A DNA stretch of 37,343 nucleotides from a virus: positions 1 through 37,343 of the IMG/VR virus record IMGVR_UViG_3300042542_000790. One strand, written 5' to 3'. Position 1 is the stretch's first letter; the number at the start of each line of letters is the position of its first letter. The translations under genes were made by a program, and so were the position numbers. The notes under the pieces were generated by a model that saw only the letters and a program-made list of their open reading frames with translations, was not told the DNA's origin and did no database searches. Positions 1-8,161 of the stretch are shown here, piece by piece.

Positions 1-127
1 TTGCCGAAATAACGGGCAACAGGAAACTCAGAGCTAAACGGAAACTCATAGGTGCGATCCTCAACCTCATCGAAGGTTGTGAGCTCTGCACGCTGGTGGC
101 GGCCAAGGCCAGGCATTGCCCGCTCCT
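1..127. repeat. Terminal direct repeat, left copy
   Basis: These 127 bases recur exactly at the right end of the window (37217-37343). An exact repeat of this length at both ends is typical of a circular or circularly permuted genome closed by a k-mer assembler. The reading frame of the protease-capsid gene continues correctly across the join, which supports circularity. It is probably an assembly overlap rather than a biological terminal repeat. Confidence 0.9.
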
Positions 128-422
128 CGCCCGTTGCCTCCTCAAACATGATCGGATCCATCTCGTGCTCGCTCAGCCAGGTGCGAGCCTCATCAGTGGT
201 GAACTGCTGAGCATCAAACCGCACGGCCTGGATCTCGCTCTCGCCTTCCTTGATTCCGTAGATGAAATCAATGCCATCACCGCCGGCATCATTCTCGCGG
301 CGCAGTTCGTCGTACTGATCGGGATCAGTCAACCTGGCTGCGTGCTCATTTGGATAAGGCCGCGCCTCTTCCATTTGTCTAACCTGCAATGCCTTAATTG
401 TATCTGGCTCAATCGGTGCCAT
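1..422 (-). CDS. Prohead protease-major capsid fusion, 5' part (continues at right end)
   Basis: This is the N-terminal part of the gene that resumes at the right end of the window. The ATG at 420-422 overlaps the portal stop as TGATG, so translation is probably coupled. I translate about 102 residues here that are missing if the gene is started at the next in-frame ATG (base 116). They include IYGIKEGESEIQAVRFD and a helical stretch FTTDEARTWLSEHEM, a pattern I associate with N-terminal extensions of phage capsid proteases. Joined through the repeat, the whole protein is about 687 aa. The frame is open through the circular junction. Any annotation that ignores the junction would call this stretch empty or give a truncated capsid protein. 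Confidence 0.85.
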   Translation of the reverse strand, partial: MAPIEPDTIKALQVRQMEEARPYPNEHAARLTDPDQYDELRRENDAGGDGIDFIYGIKEGESEIQAVRFDAQQFTTDEARTWLSEHEMDPIMFEEATGEERAMPGLGRHQRAELTTFDEVEDRTYEFPFSSEFPVARYFG

Positions 423-2005
423 CAGTCTTCGGGCCCTTCAAGCGGATCCTCTAGCACTGACTCCTCTTCGTACTCTTCCTCCTCTTCCATTGGTGCTTCT
501 GTCTCATCAAATGCAGGTGTGCCGCCCATCGTCACGGCAGGCTGCGATCCACCGCCAGCGTTTACCTCACTTGGATCGGTATCGAGCACAATGTCCATTT
601 CGTCGAGCATCGCCAGCTCAGCTTGACGGGCGATCAGCACATCATCCAAATCGCCACCCTGCTCACTGATCACCTGGCCCAGCGTCTTGAAGCCGCATCG
701 CACCGCATCCTTATAGGCGTTCACCTCACGCTGCGGGTCCACCCATTCCCAGCTGCGGGGTATCCAACGGCTGGCGCGGTAGCGATCTGGGTTCGACTCA
801 TACGCCGGCAGGTTTAACGCACCGCTCAGCACCGCCATATCGAGCCAGTTTTCGTAGACGATCTGATGGAAGTTCTCAATGAAGAACCGCTGCAGCACCT
901 TGTACGTATCGCGCTCCTCAAGCAAGCTCAGCCGGCTGCTGCTGTAGTTGCTCTCTGAGAAGTTCTTGCTGATGCTCTCGAAGCTGACGCCAACGCCAGC
1001 TGCCACAGCACGCAGCATGGACCGCGTGAACGGCTCCAGCTGGCCATCGGGTGCATTTAGATCCGGCACCGTCACGCTCTCGCCCGGCGCCAGATACTTG
1101 AACACACCAGGCTGGAAATCGCTTACGCGCTCACCTTCGTAAACCTCATCGCCAATCAGCTCACCCTCAGGCGATTGGATGAATCCCATCAACGCGCTGC
1201 TAGCCCGAGCACGCACCACCTCGGCCTCTTCATAACCCTGCAGCATGTGCAGCCGCATCAGTGCCGATGCAAACCATGTGACGCCTCGTGTCTGCGATGG
1301 GCGCTCCGGCAGGAAAAGGTGGATGACCTCATCAGCAGGCACACGCACACGCCGGCCATTGGTGCGTGGGTTGCCCGCATACGTGTCGCCCGGATGGTTG
1401 GCATAGAAGTGGTACGCCTGCGGCCGCAGGTAGCCATCCACCTCGATGCCCATCCGCACCGTGTTACCGGCCGCGGCCTGCGGGATGTCGTCGTCGATCA
1501 GGTAATCAGCTTCCAGCACCTGCAGCGCGAACGGCACCCGCGACCCACCGAATGGCTGGCGGATCATCCGCACGAACACCTCGCCGCTCTCCGCCAGGCT
1601 GCGGCATAGCAGGCGCTCCATATCGTGGAAGCCCAGCAGGCCGCTCACATCGCAGCGGCTCTTATGCATCCACTTCTCCCATGCTTCATGGATCTGGCCG
1701 TTAATCGCCTGATCCAACCGCCCGCCACGCTGCATCCGCACCTGTGATTGGTGCTTGATGCCGTGCCCGATCACATTGTTCTGAATGCTGCGTAATGCCT
1801 GCCGCGCATAGTCGTTGTCACGGCACAGCTGCCGCGCACGATTGCGTAGCGCCTTGAAGCTGCTCTTAATCTCGCTGTCAGCACTGGTGCCGCTTGTCAC
1901 CCAGTCAGCCGTCAGCCTGCTGACACGCGCACCCTGATACGCCCGCGCACGTGGCCGCGTCGGCTCAAATCCCATCGCCTTAAATAGCCGCGTCCGCAAT
2001 CCCAT
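422..2005 (-). CDS. Portal protein (lambda gpB-like)
   Basis: A 527-aa protein with the features of Phage_portal_2 (lambda gpB family): a basic N-terminus, a WxxW-poor mixed alpha/beta body and a conserved helix-rich segment with FESISKNFSESNYSSSR, which resembles the portal signature near the stem/wing region. The C-terminus is strongly acidic (a run of Glu at about residues 500-515), as in many portals. It forms the dodecameric DNA gate at the capsid vertex and binds the terminase during packaging. It lies directly after the gpW-like gene (TGATG overlap at 2003-2007) and just before the protease-capsid fusion, reproducing the lambda order A-W-B-C/E. Assignment to the portal family is firm; subfamily is by recall. 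Confidence 0.92.
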   Translation of the reverse strand: MGLRTRLFKAMGFEPTRPRARAYQGARVSRLTADWVTSGTSADSEIKSSFKALRNRARQLCRDNDYARQALRSIQNNVIGHGIKHQSQVRMQRGGRLDQAINGQIHEAWEKWMHKSRCDVSGLLGFHDMERLLCRSLAESGEVFVRMIRQPFGGSRVPFALQVLEADYLIDDDIPQAAAGNTVRMGIEVDGYLRPQAYHFYANHPGDTYAGNPRTNGRRVRVPADEVIHLFLPERPSQTRGVTWFASALMRLHMLQGYEEAEVVRARASSALMGFIQSPEGELIGDEVYEGERVSDFQPGVFKYLAPGESVTVPDLNAPDGQLEPFTRSMLRAVAAGVGVSFESISKNFSESNYSSSRLSLLEERDTYKVLQRFFIENFHQIVYENWLDMAVLSGALNLPAYESNPDRYRASRWIPRSWEWVDPQREVNAYKDAVRCGFKTLGQVISEQGGDLDDVLIARQAELAMLDEMDIVLDTDPSEVNAGGGSQPAVTMGGTPAFDETEAPMEEEEEYEEESVLEDPLEGPED

Positions 2006-2571
2006 CAGAACCTCACGAATAGGTTGTGCGGATTGCCCAAGCCGTTGGCGATTAGATCCGCCATCTGCTCACGCTTCACCTCAGCCTTCAGCCTACTTTC
2101 ACGCTCCATCAGCTCGCCCAGATCTAGCTTTGTAAAGCTCCGGCTGCCGATGCTGTACTGCTTAGCGCCGCCGCTAACAATCGCGCGGATCGCAGCCTGC
2201 ACCGCATCCAAATCGATCTGCGCCTGCGTGCGCCCATCAAATGCACCCGGTGTGCCCGCATAGGACAGCGCCGCATCCACCGTCAGCTGGCCGGCGCCCA
2301 GCGTCACCTTCTCACTGCCGGCAGTAGCAATCGCCTGCCAATACCACTGCCCCGCATCGAATGCCGTGCTGGTGCTAGCGGCGATGGTGAACTCCCACCC
2401 AGTGCCATACGCGGTGCCCGTGACCGTGGCACCCTCGCTAGCCGTATTGGTGCGCAAGTAGTAGGTCAGCGTCCACGTGCTGCTGCTGACCACATTGCCC
2501 AAATTGTCGACGCCCGCAACGTCGCGCCACTTCACCGTGTCGCCTGCCCTGATTGTCGCGGGGATGTTCAC
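2005..2571 (-). CDS. gpW-like head-tail connector with N-terminal beta domain
   Basis: A 188-aa protein placed between large terminase and portal, exactly where lambda gpW sits. The last about 75 residues (from FDGRTQAQIDLDAVQAAI to the end) are helical and contain RSFTKLDLGELMERESRLKAEV, matching the helix-strand-helix pattern of gpW. Residues 1-100 are beta-rich and Ig-like (WTLTYYLRTN, GWEFTIAAS, WYWQAIA). Lambda gpW is only about 68 aa, so this is a two-domain version. The start is GTG at 2569-2571, 3 nt after the terminase stop; no strong Shine-Dalgarno is visible. Function as a connector is inferred from position and the C-terminal domain; the role of the N-terminal domain is unknown. 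Confidence 0.72.
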   Translation of the reverse strand: MNIPATIRAGDTVKWRDVAGVDNLGNVVSSSTWTLTYYLRTNTASEGATVTGTAYGTGWEFTIAASTSTAFDAGQWYWQAIATAGSEKVTLGAGQLTVDAALSYAGTPGAFDGRTQAQIDLDAVQAAIRAIVSGGAKQYSIGSRSFTKLDLGELMERESRLKAEVKREQMADLIANGLGNPHNLFVRF

Positions 2572-2574
2572 GGC

Positions 2575-4434
2575 CTACCAGTTGCTGACGAATCCTGGCC
2601 CAACCGCAGCGGGCGGCTGTTGCTTCCTCGATCTTAGCGGTGCTTTCTTGCCCTCCTCTAACTGCACTCTCAACTGTTCCCACATCGTCGCCTTATTCAT
2701 TCGCCGCCCATAGATCAACATCGCCGCGTAGCCATACACCGCACAATCCAGCGCTTCATTGCGATCCCCTGCTTTCTTCACCCATTCCCTGATCGGGAAT
2801 CCCCGGTGATACCGCAACGCCTGCCGCTCGCTCGTGAGCTGGCGGTAGTACTCATCATCAGCAGCAAGGCCAAAGTTCAAGCCGCCGGTCGTCTCGTTAT
2901 GGCGCAGCCGCCCGAACAGCGTCGTCTTGATCGTGTCGGTGCCCAGCTGATACAGCGTCACGCCACGCTTAATCACCTTGCCGCGCCAGTTCACATCCAC
3001 CTTGCTGCCCTTGCCCACCGCCGGGCTATTGCGCCTGCTGCTGCCCTTGATCGCCACAACACCGCGTGACACGCGATCACGCACGTACCTGTAAACCTCA
3101 TGGGTGCAGTGGCCGCCAGAGTCCACCGCCACCTGCGCCAGCTTCAGATGCTTGCCGCACTCTGTCTCCCATTCAGTCGCGAGCACATGATCCAGCTGCT
3201 CCCATACCTCCGTTTGCGTCGGGTCGCCCATCAGCTCCTGATGCCACACCAGCCAGCCCGTCTCACCCTCGCCCCATCCCCACACGCTCACCGCTAGCCG
3301 GTTGTCCTGCACGTCGACGCCACCGGTCAGCAGCACCACGCCAGCAGGGCACACGCCGGGCTTGTAATTCAGCCGCCGGGCCAGTAATCCATCGGCGCTC
3401 ACCTTGGCCGCATAGTCCTCCTCCCACGTCTCAGCCAGTCGCGTGTTGACGAACGACTTCAACGCCGGCGCATCACCCTTGGCCCGTAGGAAATCATCCA
3501 CCAGCTGCTCCCAGCTGCACCATCCCAGCGGGCTGTAGAGCCCCGACAAATGGAATCCAGCCGTACGCCCATTGCTCGGTGCTGTCGCACGCCACTCACC
3601 GCCGCGCAGCATAGCCGGCTTATGCATCTCCTCGAAGCGCTCGCCGCAGTGCTCGCATTGATACCGCGCCGTCTCCGGCTGGCCATCGGCCCACTTCAGC
3701 TGCCCCCACTTCAACCACTCCATCGCGCCGCACGCCGGGCATGGCACATAGAACCGCCGCTGATCGCTGCGTTGATATTCCGCCTCGATCCGCGAAAAGT
3801 CCTTCACGGTCGGGGTGCTGGTGAGCAGGATCTTGCGCCGCGCAAATGTCGTCGTCCGCCGCTCCGCCAAGCTCACCGGATCGCCTTCCCCATCCACATC
3901 AGCAGGGAACGCATCCACCTCATCGCAGAACAAATACCTACACGGTGCTGAGCGCAGCCCGGTGGCGCTGTTGGCCCCGGCCATGAGCATGATTCCGCCG
4001 GAAAATTCCTTACTGAACATCGTGTTGCCAGAGTCTCGGCTCCTGGCTGGCGCGATCTTGGCCGCCAGCACTGGCGTCTCCGTGATCATGCTTTCGAGCC
4101 GTTGCTTGCTAAGCCGCTTCGCCATCTCAATCGTCGGCTGCACGCACAGCATCGGCCCCGGCGCATGGTCGATCACATAGCCCAGCCAGTTGCTGCCCGC
4201 CTCCGTCTTCCCCGTCTGCGCCGCAAACATCATCACCACCCGCTGCACCGGGCTCTCAGAGCTCAGGCAATCCATCGGCTCGCGCAGGTAAGGCGTCCGA
4301 TCCGTGCGCCACGGCCCCGGCTCCGCACTCGCCTTGCTGCTCAGCTTGCGATATCGATCCGCCCACTCGCTCACCGTCAGCGGCGTCTCAGGCCGCAGCC
4401 CCTCCAGGAATCCATCACGCCATGCGTCAGCCAT
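2575..4434 (-). CDS. Terminase large subunit (GpA family)
   Basis: A 619-aa packaging motor of the lambda GpA type (Terminase_GpA). The ATPase shows an AAQTGKTEAG Walker A at about residues 71-80 and Walker B LFCDEVD at about 168-174. A zinc-binding pattern CPACG...CEHCGE follows, and the C-terminal nuclease region contains GGVDVQDNRLAVSVWGWG. It cuts and translocates concatemeric DNA into the prohead with the small subunit. The GTG at 4458 gives eight more residues, but ATG 4434 is preferred: it has GGAG about 8 nt upstream and an 8-nt ATGGCTGA overlap with the small terminase stop. GpA-type terminases generally make cohesive ends, so a cos site is expected nearby. Confidence 0.95.
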   Translation of the reverse strand: MADAWRDGFLEGLRPETPLTVSEWADRYRKLSSKASAEPGPWRTDRTPYLREPMDCLSSESPVQRVVMMFAAQTGKTEAGSNWLGYVIDHAPGPMLCVQPTIEMAKRLSKQRLESMITETPVLAAKIAPARSRDSGNTMFSKEFSGGIMLMAGANSATGLRSAPCRYLFCDEVDAFPADVDGEGDPVSLAERRTTTFARRKILLTSTPTVKDFSRIEAEYQRSDQRRFYVPCPACGAMEWLKWGQLKWADGQPETARYQCEHCGERFEEMHKPAMLRGGEWRATAPSNGRTAGFHLSGLYSPLGWCSWEQLVDDFLRAKGDAPALKSFVNTRLAETWEEDYAAKVSADGLLARRLNYKPGVCPAGVVLLTGGVDVQDNRLAVSVWGWGEGETGWLVWHQELMGDPTQTEVWEQLDHVLATEWETECGKHLKLAQVAVDSGGHCTHEVYRYVRDRVSRGVVAIKGSSRRNSPAVGKGSKVDVNWRGKVIKRGVTLYQLGTDTIKTTLFGRLRHNETTGGLNFGLAADDEYYRQLTSERQALRYHRGFPIREWVKKAGDRNEALDCAVYGYAAMLIYGRRMNKATMWEQLRVQLEEGKKAPLRSRKQQPPAAVGPGFVSNW

Positions 4435-4963
4435 CACACAGCTCCACCAGCGCCGCACGGTGCTCTTGCGTCAGCACCTGATGGATCCGCACCGGGTCAG
4501 TCTCACCAGCCAACTGATGGCTCAATCGATCCGCCAAATTCGCCAACGCCTCGCGCACACTACGGCCCATCTTGAACGCTTCCTTTTTCACCTCATCAGC
4601 AGGCACCAGCTCGCCGCGCTGCTGCGTCACCTGCAGCTTTGCCAGTTCCGCCTGATAGTGCTCACGCCGCGCCCTGCTCTCATTCAGATCAGGGATCGCA
4701 TCATCCGGCAGCCCCTCCACACGGCGCTTCAGCTCCGCCTCATCACGCGGTGGTGGTGACTCAATCGGATCGCCCCGGCTCACCTTACTGACGTTGTTGA
4801 TTGCTGTGTTCTTGTTCCACAGCTCTAACGCCAGATCGCGATCCAGCCATCGCCTGCCATCCTTCTCCACCACCGCAGCAGCAATCCTGCTCTTGGTGGC
4901 ATGGGTCACAGCGCCCTTACTGCATCCCCTGATCGCTGCAAACTCAGCGAACGTAACCAGCAC
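4427..4963 (-). CDS. Terminase small subunit (Nu1-like)
   Basis: A 178-aa protein directly upstream of and overlapping the large terminase. The N-terminus (FAEFAAIRGCSKGAVTHATK, then a wing RRWLDRDLALELW) looks like the winged helix-turn-helix of lambda Nu1 that recognises cosB. The middle is charged and coiled coil-like, and the C-terminus (HQVLTQEHRAALVELC) would contact the large subunit. The only start compatible with the frame is GTG 4961-4963, since an in-frame TAG lies shortly upstream; no clear Shine-Dalgarno is seen. A structured 191-bp gap lies just upstream and is the natural candidate for its binding site. Confidence 0.82.
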   Translation of the reverse strand: MLVTFAEFAAIRGCSKGAVTHATKSRIAAAVVEKDGRRWLDRDLALELWNKNTAINNVSKVSRGDPIESPPPRDEAELKRRVEGLPDDAIPDLNESRARREHYQAELAKLQVTQQRGELVPADEVKKEAFKMGRSVREALANLADRLSHQLAGETDPVRIHQVLTQEHRAALVELCDG

Positions 4964-5154
4964 AAAGTTGAATCGTTCTAGCGTTAAGTTAAACCCCGCT
5001 AAACCGCCCTAAACTGTCTTAAGGGAGTCTCATTTGCGTCTCAATATGAGATCCCTTGCGCCGCAAGGATTTAGGGGCCCTCATCGCTGGCGCTAGCGGA
5101 TTCGGGTGCGAACGAACGACCCACACAGTGTTGGCGCGGAAGGACCCGCTCGCG
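4964..5154. promoter_or_regulatory. Candidate cos/pac region upstream of small terminase
   Basis: This 191-bp non-coding stretch holds dense structure. TAAAC occurs three times at exact 10-bp spacing (4990-4994, 5000-5004, 5010-5014), so the copies lie on one helix face. TCTCA-ATA-TGAGA forms an inverted repeat at about 5040-5052. CCTTGCG-C-CGCAAGG is a perfect 7-bp inverted repeat at 5054-5068. In lambda the cos site sits immediately upstream of nu1, with phased R sites for Nu1. Function here is inferred from position and symmetry; no cos sequence was matched. Confidence 0.4.
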
Positions 5155-5847
5155 TCATCGCGCGGTCGCCATCGCTTTGTCGAGCGCGGCGCTGAGCATG
5201 TCGTTGAAGTTGCGCTGCACAATTTTTTCGCCGATGTCTTGGATCGGGAAGCGGCCTGTGTAGCGGGGTGCTGCTGATGCTGCGATGAAGTAGGGAAAGA
5301 GCTGCTCTCGTGATCGGCGATAGATACCAGGCGGTCGGTTGCCTGCCCCTCGTGGTGTGCCGACAAAGAAGCCGCCGCGTTTGTTGGTGGTGCTCAGTCC
5401 TTTGCTGATGGATCGCAGGGTCGCGAGGCTGACGTTGCCTGCGTCTGTGGTCTTGACCAGGGAGGTGGGTACCAGGGCTGTGCCAGGTGGCAGTGTGCCG
5501 TCGTTGTCAGCGCCAGCGAAGTAACGCTCAAAGCCTTTGGCTACACGTGGCCCGCCTTGGATGCCATAGCGGAGGTAGCGGGCACGGTTGCGGCCCTCTT
5601 GGTTATTGGCGAAGACGTAGGCGGTGAGGGTGGTCTTCTTGGCCTTCTCAACCAGGAACGCGGTCTGGGTGAACTTGACGGGCCCTTGGAAGTATTGCTT
5701 GGTTGCGCCGTTGAGGGATGTGCGTGCTTTGAAGGCCACGTCGTTCAGCGCGACGGACGTGGCGAAGGGCAGCTGCTTAGCGACAGCCTGCGACCACCGC
5801 GTGGCATCCACGAGGCCCTGCTGATCGATCTCAAGGGTGATGGCCAT
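5155..5847 (-). CDS. Putative minor tail or head-tail completion protein (gpZ-like)
   Basis: A 230-aa protein starting MAITLEIDQQGL. It has an early helix with LNDVAFKARTSLNGAT, then FTQTAFLVEKAKKTTLTAYVF and RARYLRYGIQGGPR. This pattern (a helix carrying LN.VA..AR, then a basic strand region with a conserved RYL...GG) is what I recall from minor tail Z/HK97 gp10-like proteins. It is separated from the other tail genes and lies between the replication genes and the terminase. The start ATG 5847 is preceded by a GC-rich hairpin and no convincing Shine-Dalgarno. The family assignment is tentative; presence of a real gene is well supported by length and leftward orientation shared with its neighbours. 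Confidence 0.55.
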   Translation of the reverse strand: MAITLEIDQQGLVDATRWSQAVAKQLPFATSVALNDVAFKARTSLNGATKQYFQGPVKFTQTAFLVEKAKKTTLTAYVFANNQEGRNRARYLRYGIQGGPRVAKGFERYFAGADNDGTLPPGTALVPTSLVKTTDAGNVSLATLRSISKGLSTTNKRGGFFVGTPRGAGNRPPGIYRRSREQLFPYFIAASAAPRYTGRFPIQDIGEKIVQRNFNDMLSAALDKAMATAR

Positions 5848-5880
5848 GCACCAAGGGTAGGCGGAGCCGCCATGGCATTA

Positions 5881-5966
5881 CCTGCCGACCTGCCGACCTG
5901 CCGACCTCAGGCGAACACTTGCCGCCCGATCTGGCGCGGTGGCATCAACTGTCAACCTGCCGACCT
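5881..5966. repeat. CCTGCCGA iteron-like repeats
   Basis: Three perfect tandem copies of the 8-mer CCTGCCGA occupy 5881-5904, followed by a partial CCT. A fourth CCTGCCGACCT lies at 5956-5966. They sit in the longest non-coding gap of the window, between the primase-helicase gene and the 5155-5847 gene. Together with the AT-rich tract and GGTTAG repeats to the right they resemble the iteron plus unwinding element layout of replication origins. The role is inferred. Confidence 0.55.
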
Positions 5967-6078
5967 CGTCAACGTTGCCCCTATAGCTCCTTTTTCTACC
6001 CTCTCCCCTTTTTATTAAATCCTTTAGAAAGGTTAGAAGGTTAGTAAGGTTAGGGGAGTCGCTGCGCTGCAGTGGATC
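5967..6078. other. AT-rich tract and GGTTAG repeats, candidate replication origin
   Basis: After the CCTGCCGA repeats comes a pyrimidine-rich stretch (CTCCTTTTTCTACC...CCCCTTTTTATTAAATCC, about 5986-6022), unusually AT-rich for this genome. It is followed by three near-tandem nonamers ending in AAGGTTAG at 6028-6036, 6036-6044 and 6045-6053. The whole 5848-6078 gap contains no gene. An AT-rich element flanked by repeats next to a primase-helicase gene is a plausible origin; a promoter or transcriptional control region is the alternative. Confidence 0.45.
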
Positions 6079-8130
6079 TCAGCCTGCCAACCTTTCCTCA
6101 GAGGTTGGAAGGAATACCCATCTGGATCGTCCATCGACCCATTGGCGCTGTTTGACGAAGCCGAGCTCCCGCATAATCGATGCCACCTGCATCTGATCGG
6201 CACGGCCTTGGCGCTCGACTGGTTTGCTGATCGCTTCGGTGAGCAGCAGCTCGCTGGTGATGGGTCGGCCGTCGTTGCGGGGTGCGTTGACCCATTCCTG
6301 GATGGCGGCTTTCCATGGGCTATCGACGAGGTATGACTCGTTTTCGTGATCGACCTGTGAGCTGTGCTCGCGTGAAAGGTGGTTGGGTTCGCCTGCGCGG
6401 TATGCGGCGACGGCTGCGCTCCAGATGGCATCACGCTCGAGCAGAAGGCCATCCACGGGGATGTGTGGCGCTGCCGTGACGGGTATCACCCAGAAGCGGC
6501 GGTTGCCGGTGTCGTCGACCAGGAAGCCGGTGTCCCGGTTGGTGGAGCCAACGATGATGGATCGCCGCGGGTATGCCTCCGTGGTGCGTTGGTATGGCGC
6601 GCGGAACATGTCCGTTTGCTGGGTGAGGAATGCCTTCACCTGGCCGGCGTGTTTACGGCCGGTGATGTGATCGAGCTCGGCCCATTCCATTAGCCAAGAG
6701 CGATGGAGCACCATGAGGTCGTCCTTGGAGCCGATGTCGCGTAGGGCATCGCTGAACCAGAGACCGCCGAGGTTGCGCCAGAAGGTGGATTTACCGCAGC
6801 CCTGAAGGCCCATGAGCACACAGGCTGAGTCGTGCTTGCAGCCGGGCTCAAAGATGCGGCGCACAGCGGCCACGAGCGTGGCCTTGAGCATGGCGTCATA
6901 GAGGGTGCCGGGGGCATCACCAGGCCGCAGGTAGGCGGAGGCAAGGTGGTCGATTTGAATTGGTGGGATGTGATCGGCTACGTGCTCGAGGTATTCGCGG
7001 ACTGGGTCGTATGGGTTCTCGAGTGCAACGACGTGGACGGCATCAGCTGCAAGGTCTTTGGTGACCTTGACGCCTTGCTGCGAGAGGGCGAGGTAGAAGT
7101 GTTCGATGTGCTCGAGGGGTTGCTGATCGAGCTCGATGGTCTTGGTAAACAGGTTCCAGCGGAGGCGATCGGCCATCTGCTGACGCAGCAGCGCGAGAAG
7201 CTCATTGGATTCAAGCTTCAGGAGCTTGCCGTTGTGGCTTGGGGTAGGGTTCGGTGCGCCATCTGGTGCATGGACGGATGGCCGCGCGGCTGGAGACGTG
7301 CGGCTTTTCTGATGGCCTGCTAGGTGCGCGAGAGTGCCAAGGGAGACGCCACCTGCTGAGGCTGAGAAGGTGCGCCATTTGGCTTCGCAGGCACCGGGCT
7401 CAAATTTGCCGGAGATGGTCGACCACTGGATCCAATCGGCGAGCAGTGCATCGTCGACGCTGTGAAGTGCCATGCCGACACGTAGCCATGCGTCGTAGTC
7501 GTCTGCGTCTGCTGCTGGCACTGATGCGAGGTAGGTGCGAGCGCGTTGGATGTCGGTATCTGGCAGCTGCAGGAGCGGGGCCGGTGCGGGCTTCTGGCGC
7601 TGCATCTGCTGCAGCAGTAGCGATGGCGCGTCTGCGATGGCGAGATCGCCGGGTGCGCGATCTTTGAGCCAGCGGTATGCGCCAGTCATCGGGTGAGCAC
7701 CAGCTACGACGGATTGGCAGCCAGCCCAGCGGAGCTCCAGTTGCTCGCCTTTAATGCTGCTGCGCAGCTTGGCGGTCTTGATCGTGGCCCAGAAAGGTTC
7801 GGGCACCTGGTAGATGATCTGCACGCGGCCATCGCGGCCGGATGTAACGGCCCAAGACTTGGGCAGCTCGCGGAGCGGTGCGCCGATCTGTTCGAGCACC
7901 TCTGAGGCGCCGAGACCATCGTGATCGACGAACAGCAGGCCACCGGATTGCGGGCCAGCGATGACGCCGATCGCTACGGCACGACCGGCCTGGATCTCAG
8001 CCGTGAGGTCGATGCGGCTGATCGGGTGCTTTTGCCATTCGGGTTGATAGGGGCGCTTGTCGTTGCCTACGGCTACCAGTGCCCAGTGGTCAGGGATATT
8101 GGCGAGTTGCTCGAGGAGATCGGCTATCAC
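6079..8130 (-). CDS. Primase-helicase (prim-pol plus VirE/SF3-like ATPase)
   Basis: A 683-aa replication protein. The N-terminal about 190 residues resemble the bifunctional primase/polymerase domain, with LLFVDHDG (residues 65-72) supplying the paired acidic metal ligands. A PriCT-like linker follows (DDYDAWLRVGMALHS, about 211-224). The C-terminal VirE/SF3-type ATPase carries the Walker A GLQGCGKST (441-449), then a WLMEWAELD acidic motif and a sensor-like GSTNRDTGFL. It would unwind and prime the phage DNA, leaving elongation to a host polymerase since none is encoded here. Candidate origin repeats abut its 3' end, and a 14-bp motif near its start is inverted at its end. Confidence 0.88.
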   Translation of the reverse strand: MIADLLEQLANIPDHWALVAVGNDKRPYQPEWQKHPISRIDLTAEIQAGRAVAIGVIAGPQSGGLLFVDHDGLGASEVLEQIGAPLRELPKSWAVTSGRDGRVQIIYQVPEPFWATIKTAKLRSSIKGEQLELRWAGCQSVVAGAHPMTGAYRWLKDRAPGDLAIADAPSLLLQQMQRQKPAPAPLLQLPDTDIQRARTYLASVPAADADDYDAWLRVGMALHSVDDALLADWIQWSTISGKFEPGACEAKWRTFSASAGGVSLGTLAHLAGHQKSRTSPAARPSVHAPDGAPNPTPSHNGKLLKLESNELLALLRQQMADRLRWNLFTKTIELDQQPLEHIEHFYLALSQQGVKVTKDLAADAVHVVALENPYDPVREYLEHVADHIPPIQIDHLASAYLRPGDAPGTLYDAMLKATLVAAVRRIFEPGCKHDSACVLMGLQGCGKSTFWRNLGGLWFSDALRDIGSKDDLMVLHRSWLMEWAELDHITGRKHAGQVKAFLTQQTDMFRAPYQRTTEAYPRRSIIVGSTNRDTGFLVDDTGNRRFWVIPVTAAPHIPVDGLLLERDAIWSAAVAAYRAGEPNHLSREHSSQVDHENESYLVDSPWKAAIQEWVNAPRNDGRPITSELLLTEAISKPVERQGRADQMQVASIMRELGFVKQRQWVDGRSRWVFLPTSEERLAG
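6083..6096 (-). repeat. 14-bp motif, downstream copy (inverted relative to 8162-8175)
   Basis: Read on the minus strand this is GAAAGGTTGGCAGG, identical to the plus-strand sequence at 8162-8175. The two copies are inverted and flank almost the whole primase-helicase gene, about 2.07 kb apart. This copy lies in the last codons of the gene and also forms part of a CCAACCT-N8-AGGTTGG hairpin (6087-6108). It shares the core GGYNGGCAGG with the CCTGCCGA repeats nearby, suggesting one binding protein for all. Confidence 0.5.
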
Positions 8131-8161
8131 ATGAACAGTGAGAGGCCGGCTAACTGTGGCA

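Noticed and set aside
1-127. Biological direct terminal repeat as in T7
   Set aside because: The repeat interrupts the capsid gene and restores it when merged; its length suggests an assembler k-mer overlap.
5881-5904. Tandem 8-bp repeats as a CRISPR array
   Set aside because: No spacers and units far too short; iteron-like repeats fit better.
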